DNA from: Chitinophaga horti
GTDB lineage: Bacteria; Bacteroidota; Bacteroidia; Chitinophagales; Chitinophagaceae
Assembly (NCBI RefSeq): GCF_022867795.2
Contig: NZ_CP107006.1
Coordinates: 2,790,001-2,854,000, forward strand
Direction: 5' to 3'
Length of the DNA stretch: 64,000 nt
Shown in pieces: positions 43,338 to 52,333 of this stretch. The notes under the pieces were generated by a model. It searched no databases. It worked only from the letters and a program-made list of their open reading frames with translations, and was not told where the DNA came from. Every line of letters starts with the position of its first letter. Within the stretch, counting starts at the first letter, position 1. The translations under genes were made by a program, and so were the position numbers.

Positions 43338-44420
43338 CTAGCTTTTCCCCTTAAACCACCCCTTAAAGAAACTACTCGGCTGCTTCCCCTCATCCCCAAT
43401 GACCTCCCCAAACGGCTGTAAGCCATCCACCTTCAGCAACACAATCCGCGCAATACCTAACATCGGGATAAACAATACCATGCCCGCTACGCCCCATACC
43501 AGGCCGCCGGCCAGTATTGCGAGGATGGTACTAAGCGCCGTAAGTTTTACCTCCCCACCTATCACGTAAGGCTCTACAAAGTAGTTGTCCACCGCCTGTA
43601 TCACGACAATTGCCGCCAGCGCCCAGAGCGCGGGACTCATGCTATCGCTGGTAACGGCGGCCATGGCTACAGGGAATAGCCCTCCCAGGATGGAGCCAAC
43701 GTAAGGCACGATCGTAAGTATGGATGCAATAGCAGCTAGCAATAACCCGTTCCGTACGCCAATGATCAAGAGGGCTGGTGCATATAACACAAAAAGGAAA
43801 ACAATTGACATCAGCCTGCCGACGAGGTACTGTTGCGAAACATGGGTAATATCCTGTAGCACCTTCGCTACACCGGGACGCTTTTCGCGGGTAAACAATT
43901 TCAAGAAAAACTGTTCGTATTTTTCTTTATGAAACAATAACAGGAACGTAACAACTAATACGATCACCAACTGTCCGAACAGGCCCGTAATGCCACCCAC
44001 GGCTTTCATGATCATGCCCATCACAGGCGTGCCGCCTTTGTCCATCTGCTTATCGATGATCTGCTTTTGCTCCTCAGAGCTGATGCCCCATCGCTCTTCC
44101 ACCTGCGCCTGCAGGCCGCTGTAAAACTCGGTCCACTTTTCTTTCAGCGCTTCGGTATCTTCTGCCAGACCCGCTGCCTGGGCGAATATGATAGCTGCCA
44201 AAACACCTACTGCCAGGGCGATAAGGAATACACAGGCGAGGCAGGATAACCAGCGCGGACTACGATGCCCGTCCAGCCAGCGACACATTGGTGCTGTAAG
44301 CATAGCCAGCATGATGGCGAAAGCAAGCGGCGCCAGGAAGGGTTTGCCGAAGTAGAGCAACACAGTTGCCAATATGGGGAATAGCAGCGCCTGGTTGACG
44401 GTAAAGGACAATGGTTTCAT
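43338..44420 (-). CDS. AI-2E family transporter
   Basis: I use the ATG at 44420 (MKPLSFTVNQALLFPILATV), giving 360 residues, the usual family length. It has about seven to eight membrane segments with the extended amphipathic region (AEDTEALKEKWTEFYSGLQA) and the family core VGRLMSIVFLFVLYAPALLI, ILTIVPYVGSILGGLFPVAM, and VQAVDNYFVEPYVIGG-like IQAVDNYFVEPYVIGGEVKL. Members export AI-2 or act as Na+/H+ antiporters; which applies here is unknown. The frame stays open to 44702 and encodes a hydrophobic stretch with LLLSSC before this start; see the finding. Confidence 0.88.
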   Translation of the reverse strand: MKPLSFTVNQALLFPILATVLLYFGKPFLAPLAFAIMLAMLTAPMCRWLDGHRSPRWLSCLACVFLIALAVGVLAAIIFAQAAGLAEDTEALKEKWTEFYSGLQAQVEERWGISSEEQKQIIDKQMDKGGTPVMGMIMKAVGGITGLFGQLVIVLVVTFLLLFHKEKYEQFFLKLFTREKRPGVAKVLQDITHVSQQYLVGRLMSIVFLFVLYAPALLIIGVRNGLLLAAIASILTIVPYVGSILGGLFPVAMAAVTSDSMSPALWALAAIVVIQAVDNYFVEPYVIGGEVKLTALSTILAILAGGLVWGVAGMVLFIPMLGIARIVLLKVDGLQPFGEVIGDEGKQPSSFFKGWFKGKS

Positions 44421-44808
44421 AACGAGGTGTTTGGTACCTCTGTAGAAATATTGTGCCGGATTCCCCAGTGATAAAAAGAAGTAATACAACAACCCGTTTG
44501 CCGAATTTCCAGGTAGAGCGACGCAACTGGATAATAACAGTACAAGAAAATAAATGCCGACGCGGGCGGCTACAGGAATTGATTTCATCTGTTTGATTTG
44601 ATACGAAACTAGCCACACCGAAACCGCCGCACGAATCAATCCGACCAGCATAGGCCGATTTTCTACGAAGATGCGTTGCCGGGAGACGAAGCCCGACGTC
44701 AAATAATCGAGTACCGCATTTTACTTGCCTGAACCGCGCTTTTTTGTAGATTTACGCCTTAGGAAATCATGCTGGAGTAATAACCCACACTAAATCAACG
44801 AAATAGTT

Positions 44809-45333
44809 ATGAAAAGAACACGGTTGGCCCATTCCCGTACCAGGAAACTTATGCAGTTGCCAATGCTCCTCTTATTAGCCATCAGTCTGGCTACCGGCTG
44901 CGATAAAGAGGACAAGGACCCTTGCAGGGACTTATTAAATGAAGGGATGCCTACACAGGTAGCTTTCAAATTCCTGGACAAACAAACGGGCGAAAACCTG
45001 TTGCTGACGCGTAACATCGATACAGCCGGCGTTACCATTTCACCGCTGCCGATTGACGCAGGAGCTAAAAGAGGAGTAATCGTAAAGCAGGCTAATCACC
45101 CGATGGAAGGTTGCCTGGTGTTCACGGTTTCCGAAGCTGTGGAAGGCCCGGTGAACTACAAAATCGATATCGAGGGCATCGGCGCCACCAATGTATCCTA
45201 CAACAACAAACGCGAAGCGGGCGACAGTCCGTGCAGACCATTTGTAATCCGGATCAAAGACATGCAGGTAACCGATCACGAGTTTACGTTGGACAGGACT
45301 ACCTTCCGCTACGTGTTTACCATCCGCCTGTAG
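44809..45333 (+). CDS. Hypothetical lipoprotein
   Basis: A 174-residue protein with a lipoprotein signal after a basic N-terminus (RTRKLMQLPMLLLLAISLAT-GC, lipobox ATGC). If translation begins at the internal ATG (MQLPML) the signal is of ordinary length. The mature part is a small beta-rich domain with two Cys pairs (DPCRDLL, GCLVFTV, SPCRPFVIRIKD). No family recognised. It is a single gene between AI-2E and the phosphoesterase gene. Confidence 0.7.
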   Translation: MKRTRLAHSRTRKLMQLPMLLLLAISLATGCDKEDKDPCRDLLNEGMPTQVAFKFLDKQTGENLLLTRNIDTAGVTISPLPIDAGAKRGVIVKQANHPMEGCLVFTVSEAVEGPVNYKIDIEGIGATNVSYNNKREAGDSPCRPFVIRIKDMQVTDHEFTLDRTTFRYVFTIRL

Positions 45334-45425
45334 GCACTCACCGGCCCGCAATACCAGTAATTTTTGCCGGATTAAAATATCCCGTTTAGGTGTTCGTCTA
45401 CCTATATAAAGAGATATTTTAAGAA

Positions 45426-46604
45426 ATGGCAAGAAGGCTTTTCCTGGCGTTGGTGCTCTTCCTGGTGGGCGATTTTTATTTTTACCAGGCTTTCGCTACC
45501 CTTTTCCACCATCCCCTGGCACACCTGGGTTACTGGCTGGTCGACATACTGCTCATCATCGGTCTTATCAGTATGATCAGGCTGCTTAGGGTGGGCAAAC
45601 ATGTACAACGCTTTGCGACCGTACTTATGGCGGCCATGATATTAAGTTTCGTACCCAAACTGTTTTCGTCTTCGATACTGCTCGCCGAAGACATCGTACG
45701 TCTCTTCCGTGGCTTTCCTGCACGCAATATATATGTAAGCGAAGCCGCCATGGCGCTCGCGGCCGTCTTCTTCCTGGTGATCCTTTTTGGATTGACGCGC
45801 GGCCGGCACTTTTACCAGGTTAAACGGGAAACATTACATTTCCCGGACCTGCCCGAGGCTTTTGACGGTTTCACCATCACACAAATTTCGGACGTACACT
45901 CCGGCAGCTTCAGCGATGCTGCAGGTGTGCAAAAAGGTCTCGACCTGGCCAATGCACAAAACAGTGACCTGCTGCTCTTCACCGGTGACCTTGTCAACAA
46001 CATGGCCTCCGAAATGGATCCGTGGATACCGGCATTTTCGAAGCTAAAGGCGCCCTATGGCAAGTATTCTGTGCTGGGTAACCACGACTATGGCGACTAC
46101 ATCCGATGGGAAAAAAAGTCCGACAAGGCAGCTAATCTCGAACGCCTGAAAGAAGTGCATGCGGAAACAGGCTTCAGACTATTACTTAACGAAGCCGTTA
46201 CGATCTCCAAACAGGGCCAGAGCCTGGCGCTCATTGGCGTGGAGAACTGGGGCAAAGGCGGCTTCCAGAAGTATGGCGACCTGCAACAAGCCACGGCGCA
46301 AGTACCCGATAAAGCATTTAAAATACTCATGTCGCACGACCCTTCACATTGGGATGAAGTGACCCTGGACCATCATCAGCACATCCACCTCACGCTGGCC
46401 GGCCACACCCATGGCATGCAGTTCGGCATCGAGTTGTTCGGCTTTAAATGGAGCCCGGTTAAATATATGTACAAACAATGGGCAGGACTGTACGACCGCG
46501 ACGGCAAATACCTTTACGTCAACCGCGGCTTCGGATTTCATGGATTGAAAGGCAGGATCGGCATATGGCCGGAGATTACGGTGCTGACGTTGAAGCGGGG
46601 ATAA
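45426..46604 (+). CDS. Membrane-anchored metallophosphoesterase
   Basis: A 392-residue protein. The first ~130 residues hold four hydrophobic segments (FLALVLFLVGDFYFYQAF, LVDILLIIGLISMIRLL, VLMAAMILSFVPKLF, AMALAAVFFLVILFGLTRG). The catalytic domain carries the calcineurin-type motifs ITQISDVHSGSF (D-x-H), LFTGDLVNN (GD), VLGNHDYGDY (GNHD), LMSHDPSHW and LAGHTHGMQ (GHxH). It should hydrolyse phosphoesters with two bound metals; the substrate could be a nucleotide or a lipid intermediate, as in the related YkuE/LpxH-like groups. It stands alone. Confidence 0.9.
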   Translation: MARRLFLALVLFLVGDFYFYQAFATLFHHPLAHLGYWLVDILLIIGLISMIRLLRVGKHVQRFATVLMAAMILSFVPKLFSSSILLAEDIVRLFRGFPARNIYVSEAAMALAAVFFLVILFGLTRGRHFYQVKRETLHFPDLPEAFDGFTITQISDVHSGSFSDAAGVQKGLDLANAQNSDLLLFTGDLVNNMASEMDPWIPAFSKLKAPYGKYSVLGNHDYGDYIRWEKKSDKAANLERLKEVHAETGFRLLLNEAVTISKQGQSLALIGVENWGKGGFQKYGDLQQATAQVPDKAFKILMSHDPSHWDEVTLDHHQHIHLTLAGHTHGMQFGIELFGFKWSPVKYMYKQWAGLYDRDGKYLYVNRGFGFHGLKGRIGIWPEITVLTLKRG

Positions 46605-46615
46605 ACGCGATTCGC

Positions 46616-46623
46616 TAAATTTG
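46616..46623 (+). promoter_or_regulatory. -7 element TAAATTTG before the second Crp/Fnr gene
   Basis: TAAATTTG fits TAnnTTTG and lies 16 bp before the ATG at 46640, so the leader would be very short. Confidence 0.45.
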
Positions 46624-46639
46624 CCCGAAAAGGCCTTTC

Positions 46640-47203
46640 ATGATACTCGATGCGATCCTCAACAACGTTTACCGGTTGCCAGCGCCCGCCCTGCAGGCGC
46701 TCAAAGGCATCATCCGCGAAACGGAATATCCTAAATGCACCCTGCTGATAAGGGCCAACAAGGTGGAAGATCGCATCTATTTCATCAAGAAAGGTATTGC
46801 CAGGGCCTTTGCCACCCGGCAGGAGCGCGATGTTACCTTCTGGTTTGGTAAGGAAGGAGATGTGTTGCTGAGCATGCGTAGTTATGTGGACCAGCAACCG
46901 GGCTATGAAAATATCACCCTGATAGAAGACTGTTTTCTCTTCGAGTTGCATACGCCCGACCTGATGCAGTTGTACAAGACGGACATCGACATTGCCAACT
47001 GGGGGCGTAAATTCGCCGAGCGGGAACTCATAAAAACCGAGCGACGGCTGATCAACTTACAGATCGGAACGGCCAAACAACGTTACGAGGAGCTGCTCGC
47101 AGAAAATCCGACACTGGTGCAGCGTGTACCCGTTGGGTATATCGCCTCTTACCTGGGCATTTCGGCGGTTAGTCTCAGCCGTATCCGCGCGGAACTGCGG
47201 TAA
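46640..47203 (+). CDS. Crp/Fnr family transcriptional regulator
   Basis: A 187-residue protein with a cyclic-nucleotide-binding-type barrel (CTLLIRANKVEDRIYFIKKG, RDVTFWFGKEGDVLLSMRSY) and a C-terminal helix-turn-helix (VPVGYIASYLGISAVSLSRI). It is a paralogue of the protein at 19789-20370 in layout. The gene just downstream (SMR pump) has an AACATTTGT box at 47214-47222 upstream of its promoter. This box is very like the one upstream of the VOC gene, so the SMR gene is the likely target. Ligand unknown. Confidence 0.88.
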   Translation: MILDAILNNVYRLPAPALQALKGIIRETEYPKCTLLIRANKVEDRIYFIKKGIARAFATRQERDVTFWFGKEGDVLLSMRSYVDQQPGYENITLIEDCFLFELHTPDLMQLYKTDIDIANWGRKFAERELIKTERRLINLQIGTAKQRYEELLAENPTLVQRVPVGYIASYLGISAVSLSRIRAELR

Positions 47204-47214
47204 TCCATTATTTA

Positions 47215-47255
47215 ACATTTGTAAAATCCACCTGCTGTCTTTCAGCCTAACTTTG
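47215..47255 (+). promoter_or_regulatory. Putative Crp/Fnr box and -7 element before the SMR gene
   Basis: ACATTTGT (47215-47222) starts 33 bp upstream of TAACTTTG (47248-47255), a good TAnnTTTG -7 element. Box, spacing and gene order repeat those at 20384-20425. Confidence 0.55.
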
Positions 47256-47276
47256 CGCCAGTAAAATATAGGACAT

Positions 47277-47606
47277 ATGAACTGGATCATTCTTATCCTG
47301 GGGGGATTATTTGAGGTAGGCTTTACCTTTTGTTTAGGCAAAGGTCGGGATACCGTTGGGCCGCAAAGCTACGGCTGGTACGCCGGTTTCGTATTTTGCC
47401 TGGTCGCCAGCATGTACCTGCTGATGAAGGCCACGCAAACATTGCCTTTGGGTACGGCGTATGCGGTGTGGACAGGCATCGGTGCCGCTGGCACAGCGCT
47501 GCTCGGCATCCTGGTGTTTAAAGAACCAGCGACCGTACTGAGACTGGTATTTATCGCCACGCTCATCGGCTCTATTATAGGACTTAAAGCGGTTTCGCCG
47601 CATTGA
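47277..47606 (+). CDS. SMR family small multidrug/guanidinium-type exporter
   Basis: A 109-residue protein with four membrane helices. The conserved Glu sits in GLFEVGFTF (residue 13), and the family motif GTAYAVWTGIGAAGTALLGI is complete, followed by IIGLKAVS. The WTGIGA and IIGLK motifs point to the SugE/Gdx branch (guanidinium exporters) rather than EmrE. I see no guanidine riboswitch in the 73 bp upstream; control by the adjacent Crp/Fnr protein is more likely. Confidence 0.88.
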   Translation: MNWIILILGGLFEVGFTFCLGKGRDTVGPQSYGWYAGFVFCLVASMYLLMKATQTLPLGTAYAVWTGIGAAGTALLGILVFKEPATVLRLVFIATLIGSIIGLKAVSPH

Positions 47607-47609
47607 TCA

Positions 47610-47640
47610 TAAAGCCGGAGATTCTTCCGGCTTTAGTTTT
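47610..47640. terminator. Two-way terminator
   Basis: AAAGCCGGA (47611-47619) pairs with TCCGGCTTT (47626-47634), followed by AGTTTTCTTT. It overlaps the last codon of the convergent gene at 47633. Confidence 0.8.
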
Positions 47641-48316
47641 CTTTATTATCGAACACATCGCAACGGCGGAACGCCATGAACTGTTTCTGCCCCAGGAATG
47701 TGCCCTGTTGCGGAAAGTTAGCCGCATATTTCCGCACTGCGACCGTTCCTTCCTCCCACACCTTGTTGTTTAACAGGCATTCCGCAATCACCTCATCATC
47801 CTGGTACCGCGCCACGTAAACCTTTAACCAGTTGATCTTCCGGTTAGGGATCGTTTCCGCCAGTTTATTTTTCAGCAGGTCGAAGATAGGTTCTCCCTCT
47901 GGTTCTGCGGCCCATTGGCCTTGTAACGATAAGGCACCTAGCCTCGGGTGCCAGAGTATACCGCGACCGTCGTTGAAGTCGATCTCGGGGTCATGACCAT
48001 CCAGGAAGCTATCGGCAATAGCCGGGAAGGTGGTGGCCAGGTAATTGTCCAGCACCGTTTCCACCTTCGCTTCGATGGTCGTACCCACACCTACGATGTT
48101 CTCCGTGATACCTTCCGGAAAATAATCCTTGTTTTTGGTGATAATCAGCAAATGGATCAGGTTGGGATGATAGTCCGCCGATTCTATAATGGACGTGGCA
48201 ATCGTAAGCGCACCGGATACGGTCAGCTCATTCGCCGTCTCTGAAATATCGATCATGTATCCCTGCGCCATCAGGCGTTTAGCGAGGCTTTGCAGGAGGT
48301 ATTTATCTGGCAGCAT
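47633..48316 (-). CDS. DUF6348-like hypothetical protein
   Basis: A 227-residue soluble protein beginning MLPDKYLLQSLAKRLMAQGY. It contains ITENIVGVGTTIEAKVETVL, DNYLATTFPAIADSFLDGHD and ILWHPRLGALSLQGQWAAEP, then WLKVYVARYQDDEVIAECLL. The G.GxTxEAxxxxxLxxYxxxxFxxL pattern is what I recall for DUF6348; this is tentative. No catalytic motif is visible. Its stop lies within the terminator stem it shares with the SMR gene. Confidence 0.6.
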   Translation of the reverse strand: MLPDKYLLQSLAKRLMAQGYMIDISETANELTVSGALTIATSIIESADYHPNLIHLLIITKNKDYFPEGITENIVGVGTTIEAKVETVLDNYLATTFPAIADSFLDGHDPEIDFNDGRGILWHPRLGALSLQGQWAAEPEGEPIFDLLKNKLAETIPNRKINWLKVYVARYQDDEVIAECLLNNKVWEEGTVAVRKYAANFPQQGTFLGQKQFMAFRRCDVFDNKEN

Positions 48317-48400
48317 GCATGGTGTTTATCAGGCAAAGATAAGTGTATCGGCTCTTATGTTACAAATACCCGGTTTTACCATTGATAAAATAAACTGTAA

Positions 48401-48445
48401 TAATGACACTTAACGTATTATATTTAAACGTGCAGATGGTCATTA
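48401..48445. promoter_or_regulatory. Inverted repeat TAATGAC/GTCATTA upstream of the GH39 gene
   Basis: TAATGAC (48401-48407) and GTCATTA (48439-48445) face each other across 31 bp, 26 bp before the ATG at 48471. The span between includes the AT-rich stretch where the promoter should lie, so it may be an operator. Confidence 0.35.
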
Positions 48446-48470
48446 CACTCCAATAAATTAGATCCACTTT

Positions 48471-50168
48471 ATGAATCAGATGAACACCTTAAGACTGGGC
48501 GCGCTGCTGTTACTGGGTGCAACCACGCAGAGCAACAACGCCCTCGCCCAGCAGGACACTGTCGCCATACAGGTAGACCTATCCACCACCAAAGGCCCTA
48601 TGCGTCCTATATGGGCGATGTTCGGGTACGATGAGCCGAATTATACGTACATGAAAGACGGTAAAAAACTGCTCACCGAAATTTCGAAACTGAGCAAGGT
48701 GCCGGTATACGTACGCGCCCACAGTTTACTGGTGACCGGCGACGGCAAAGCGGCCCTAAAATGGGGTTCCACCAACGCCTATACGGAAGATGCAAAGGGC
48801 AACCCGGTATACGACTGGACGATCATCGACAAGATATTCGATACTTACATAGAACGGGGTATGAAACCCATCGCGCAGATCGGGTTTATGCCAAAGGCAT
48901 TGTCTACCAAACCGGAGCCTTACCAACATAACTGGAAGCCCGGCGATAAATATTTTTCCATTGAAGGTGGATGGGCTTATCCGCCGAATGATTACAAAAA
49001 ATTCGCCGCGCTTGTATACGAATGGGTAAAACATTCCGTGGCGCGTTACGGCAAAAAGGAAGTGGAAAGCTGGTATTGGGAACTGTGGAACGAGCCGGAT
49101 ATCGATTACTGGAAAGGTACGGTGGAAGAGTATATCAAGATGTATGACTATGCGGCCGATGCGGTTAAACGGGCATTACCCACCGCAAAGATCGGCGGAC
49201 CGGAAGTAACCGGACCACAATCGCCCCGGGCGGCCAAATTCCTGCGGAAATTCCTGGACCATATCGTGAACGGCACCAACGCCGTTACCGGCAAGAAGGG
49301 CGCACCGCTCGACCTGATCACGTTTCATGCGAAAGGTTACCCCAGGTTAGTTGATAGTGTGATCCGTATGAACATGGGCACACAGCTGCGCGACATCGAC
49401 AGTGGATTTGCCATCGTAGCCTCCTATCCCACCCTGAAACACCTGCCTATTATCATTGGCGAATCAGATCCGGAGGGATGCGCCGCCTGTTCCGAAGATG
49501 TTTACCCGAGCAATGCATACCGCAATGGCACCATGTACTCCAGCTACACGGCGGCCTCTTTCGCCCGCAAGTACGACCTGGTGGCGGCGCATGGCGTAAA
49601 CCTGGCCGGCGCGGTTACCTGGGCGTTTGAGTTCGAAGATCAACCCTGGTTCCGCGGCTTCCGCGACCTGGCCAGCAATGGGGTGGATAAACCCGTGCTG
49701 AATGTATTCCGCATGTTCGGGCTAATGGAGGGCGACCTGGCCAAAGTAAGCGGTCAACTGGAATATGATTATCGCCGCGTACGCGACAGCAGCGTGCGGC
49801 GCAAGGCGGACATCAACGCCCTGGCAGCCATCGCGAAGAACAGCGCTACGGTAATGGTATGGAACTACCACGATGATAATAAAATGGTGCCTGCATCACC
49901 GGTAAACGTGGCTATCAGAGGCCTGCCTGCAGGCGCAGTGCTGTTGCACCACTATCGGGTGGATGCAGATCACAGTAACGCCTATGAAGCCTGGAAGAAA
50001 ATAGGATCACCACAACAACCAACGCCAGAACAGGTAACGATGCTGGAAAGAGCCGGTCAGCTGCAAATGCTGGGCTCACCGGAATGGGTACACGTGGCGA
50101 AGGGAACCACCACCGTGCGGATGATGTTACCGCGACAGGGGGTATCGCTTTTACAATTCACCTGGTAA
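48471..50168 (+). CDS. GH39-type glycoside hydrolase (beta-xylosidase-like), exported
   Basis: A 565-residue protein with a signal peptide (ending NNALAQ). The TIM-barrel part carries WELWNEPD with the acid/base Glu 208 and IIIGESDPEG with the nucleophile-position Glu 331. Both positions, and the preceding RAHSLL and YDWTIIDKIFDTYIERGMKP segments, fit family GH39 (beta-xylosidases and related). After the barrel, about residues 440-565 form a beta domain (ATVMVWNYHDDNKMVPASPV). It should act on plant or microbial polysaccharide fragments in the periplasm. No SusCD pair is next to it. Confidence 0.88.
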   Translation: MNQMNTLRLGALLLLGATTQSNNALAQQDTVAIQVDLSTTKGPMRPIWAMFGYDEPNYTYMKDGKKLLTEISKLSKVPVYVRAHSLLVTGDGKAALKWGSTNAYTEDAKGNPVYDWTIIDKIFDTYIERGMKPIAQIGFMPKALSTKPEPYQHNWKPGDKYFSIEGGWAYPPNDYKKFAALVYEWVKHSVARYGKKEVESWYWELWNEPDIDYWKGTVEEYIKMYDYAADAVKRALPTAKIGGPEVTGPQSPRAAKFLRKFLDHIVNGTNAVTGKKGAPLDLITFHAKGYPRLVDSVIRMNMGTQLRDIDSGFAIVASYPTLKHLPIIIGESDPEGCAACSEDVYPSNAYRNGTMYSSYTAASFARKYDLVAAHGVNLAGAVTWAFEFEDQPWFRGFRDLASNGVDKPVLNVFRMFGLMEGDLAKVSGQLEYDYRRVRDSSVRRKADINALAAIAKNSATVMVWNYHDDNKMVPASPVNVAIRGLPAGAVLLHHYRVDADHSNAYEAWKKIGSPQQPTPEQVTMLERAGQLQMLGSPEWVHVAKGTTTVRMMLPRQGVSLLQFTW

Positions 50169-50271
50169 AATAGAAAGAGGGGCGGGCGGCGTAACGGCTA
50201 TTTCCCAGGCAGTACAATAATCGATTGGTGCGTCCCGGCGAAAAGACCGAGCAACAGTAGTATCTTTTTCT

Positions 50272-52215
50272 TTATTTCGTTACGAGGATGTTACTGACGT
50301 AATACACATTCTTTTCATTCACCACGAAACGAATGGCTTTAAGGCCCAATCCTGCCGGCATTCCTTTCGGGCACTCAAATACTTTCTGATCGTTACACAA
50401 CACCGTGATAGTTTCCCCTTTCTTGCGGATGGCCATATTCACCTGGTTCACCAGCTTACTGCCTGTGAACGATGGCAGCGAGTAATAGCTTTCGATCGGA
50501 CAAGTCTCGTAGCCATCCGGCATATTCCGCGATACCATGACCCAGCCGGCCGCGTCTTTTCTATTCATATCGCCAGGCGACACGTCGATATTAAAGAAGT
50601 TTTTATTCCCGGTGTCGGGTGCATCGCTGAACTCGAACCGCATGCCCGGGGTGCCCCAGGCTACGTCGCCTTTTTGCACCAGTACATCAAAACTAATGGT
50701 AAAATCGCCACCAGCCGGGCCTGTGAAGGTGGTTGGATAGGCAGTCTTCTTCAGCTTCAGCCATTTTCCGCTGGCACCGTTTACCTCAGTCACCACTACT
50801 TTATCGCCTGTAGTGCTGCTCCGTTCTGTGTACCATTTCGCCGGAGAGGCGCCGGTAGCAACGGTCGAGAAGTCTTCGTAGAACAAAACAGACTTATCCG
50901 CCGCCATCTTTTTTGCCGTTTCTGAAGCCGCAGAAGGGGCTGCGGCGCTTTTACTTTCGTCGGCGCTTGCAAAGTTCAGCGGTTTGTAAGGCGTGACCAT
51001 TTTATCTTTTCCAAAGTAATAATCGTACACATAATCGTAATTGAACCGGTTCACGAATGTCTCCATCATATGTACTTCACCCGCATCATCAGGGTTTATT
51101 CCCCTTGCCAGCCTGAAAACGATCCATTGCGGACCGGCGGCAGTCAGCGCTTCTTTTACGCCCTTTTTCAAACGAAGTAGCGGGAAGTGAGTAGCCGTAG
51201 CACCTTGTTTACTGGTCACCGTGGCCTGGGTATATATCCAGTTTACTTCCTTGCCGCGCTCAATATTGGCAAGATCCACGATATCGATTTGCGGGGAGGG
51301 ATCGTGGAAGTAAACGTATTCATTCTTCCGGTTGCTAAACTGTTCTTTGATGACACGTAATCCCTGTTCTGCCCTGCCCATCAGGTTATCCAGGCGTGTA
51401 CCGTTGTTGATGGCGATCTTATGCATCATTGGCAGCTGCTTCTCGAGCCGGACGATCATTTCCCCGACGGTTACCTGCTCAAAGGGAAGCGGTTTGCCAT
51501 CTTTCGTCATCACGATCGCGTAATACGTTTGCTTTGTGTAATCTACCGCGTTGGAAGGGATCAGGTAATGCTCGTACTTTTTCAGGTTAGGACTGTTGGT
51601 AAAGTTGCGGTAGTTGGCGTAAGCGGTAAGCCACTCCTTATCCCATTCGCCTTTCATGCCAATCTCATACTTTGGCTGGGTAAACCAAAATTCATCCGGT
51701 GACGAAAGGGCCACCACCTGGTAAGTAATATGTTCGATGCTGTTTGCCATGATGTTCCAGCCGTATGTATCTGCCATACCATCGATGGGCCAGAACTTTT
51801 TGGTAGCAGTCTTTTGCAGATGCATATACATTTTGGCGTAGCAACCGTAGGTATTAGGCAGCGCATTCCGGTTATTCTTTTCGGCCTCGTTGTAATTATA
51901 CGAACTGCTGTTTATCGGGGCCGAGGCGTCCTGGGCATAAACGGATAACTTCATTTCCCCGAGCATACCTTTCGGGACGTACGTTTGCTGGGTCCATTGC
52001 ACCATATTCCGCCCAAATTCCAGCTGTTTGGCCGTGTAATTCCAACCGTCCTTTGAAAAAGGTTTGGCCGGTTCTTTAAATTGCACGACGTTGATCCAGC
52101 CAATGTCGACGTTCCCAATATCTTTGCTTTGATACCATCCTCGTTCGTTGGTAGGCTGCGCCCATGCAGGCAGCAAAAACAGGCTAAGAGACATTGCGCT
52201 GATGATTCGTTTCAT
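50272..52215 (-). CDS. Large secreted protein with C-terminal lectin-like beta-sandwich
   Basis: A 647-residue protein with a signal peptide (ending LPAWAQ). Residues ~20-420 are a domain I do not recognise, with many aromatic residues (NERGWYQSKDIGNVDIGWIN, NSIEHITYQVVALSSPDEFW). A low-complexity linker rich in Ala and Ser (ESKSAAAPSAASETAKKMAA) leads to a C-terminal domain of about 200 residues (VLFYEDFSTVATGASPAKWY, GGDFTISFDVLVQKGDVAWG, ITVLCNDQKVFECPKGM). That domain has the strand pattern of LamG/concanavalin-like sandwiches. It may bind a surface or polysaccharide. It converges on the GH39 gene. Confidence 0.65.
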   Translation of the reverse strand: MKRIISAMSLSLFLLPAWAQPTNERGWYQSKDIGNVDIGWINVVQFKEPAKPFSKDGWNYTAKQLEFGRNMVQWTQQTYVPKGMLGEMKLSVYAQDASAPINSSSYNYNEAEKNNRNALPNTYGCYAKMYMHLQKTATKKFWPIDGMADTYGWNIMANSIEHITYQVVALSSPDEFWFTQPKYEIGMKGEWDKEWLTAYANYRNFTNSPNLKKYEHYLIPSNAVDYTKQTYYAIVMTKDGKPLPFEQVTVGEMIVRLEKQLPMMHKIAINNGTRLDNLMGRAEQGLRVIKEQFSNRKNEYVYFHDPSPQIDIVDLANIERGKEVNWIYTQATVTSKQGATATHFPLLRLKKGVKEALTAAGPQWIVFRLARGINPDDAGEVHMMETFVNRFNYDYVYDYYFGKDKMVTPYKPLNFASADESKSAAAPSAASETAKKMAADKSVLFYEDFSTVATGASPAKWYTERSSTTGDKVVVTEVNGASGKWLKLKKTAYPTTFTGPAGGDFTISFDVLVQKGDVAWGTPGMRFEFSDAPDTGNKNFFNIDVSPGDMNRKDAAGWVMVSRNMPDGYETCPIESYYSLPSFTGSKLVNQVNMAIRKKGETITVLCNDQKVFECPKGMPAGLGLKAIRFVVNEKNVYYVSNILVTK

Positions 52216-52333
52216 ATTGGTAGGTTGAAAAGTTGATTATATTACCATTCCAGTAACAGGGTGGATTACATGCTATTCATGTTGTAACGGGACTTTCCGA
52301 TCGTAAAGATGCAATGCAACAGCCCTGCCTATA

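Noticed and set aside
47204..47276. Guanidine riboswitch ahead of the SugE-like gene
   Set aside because: The 73 bp leader has no conserved ykkC-type elements visible by eye; a covariance search would settle it.
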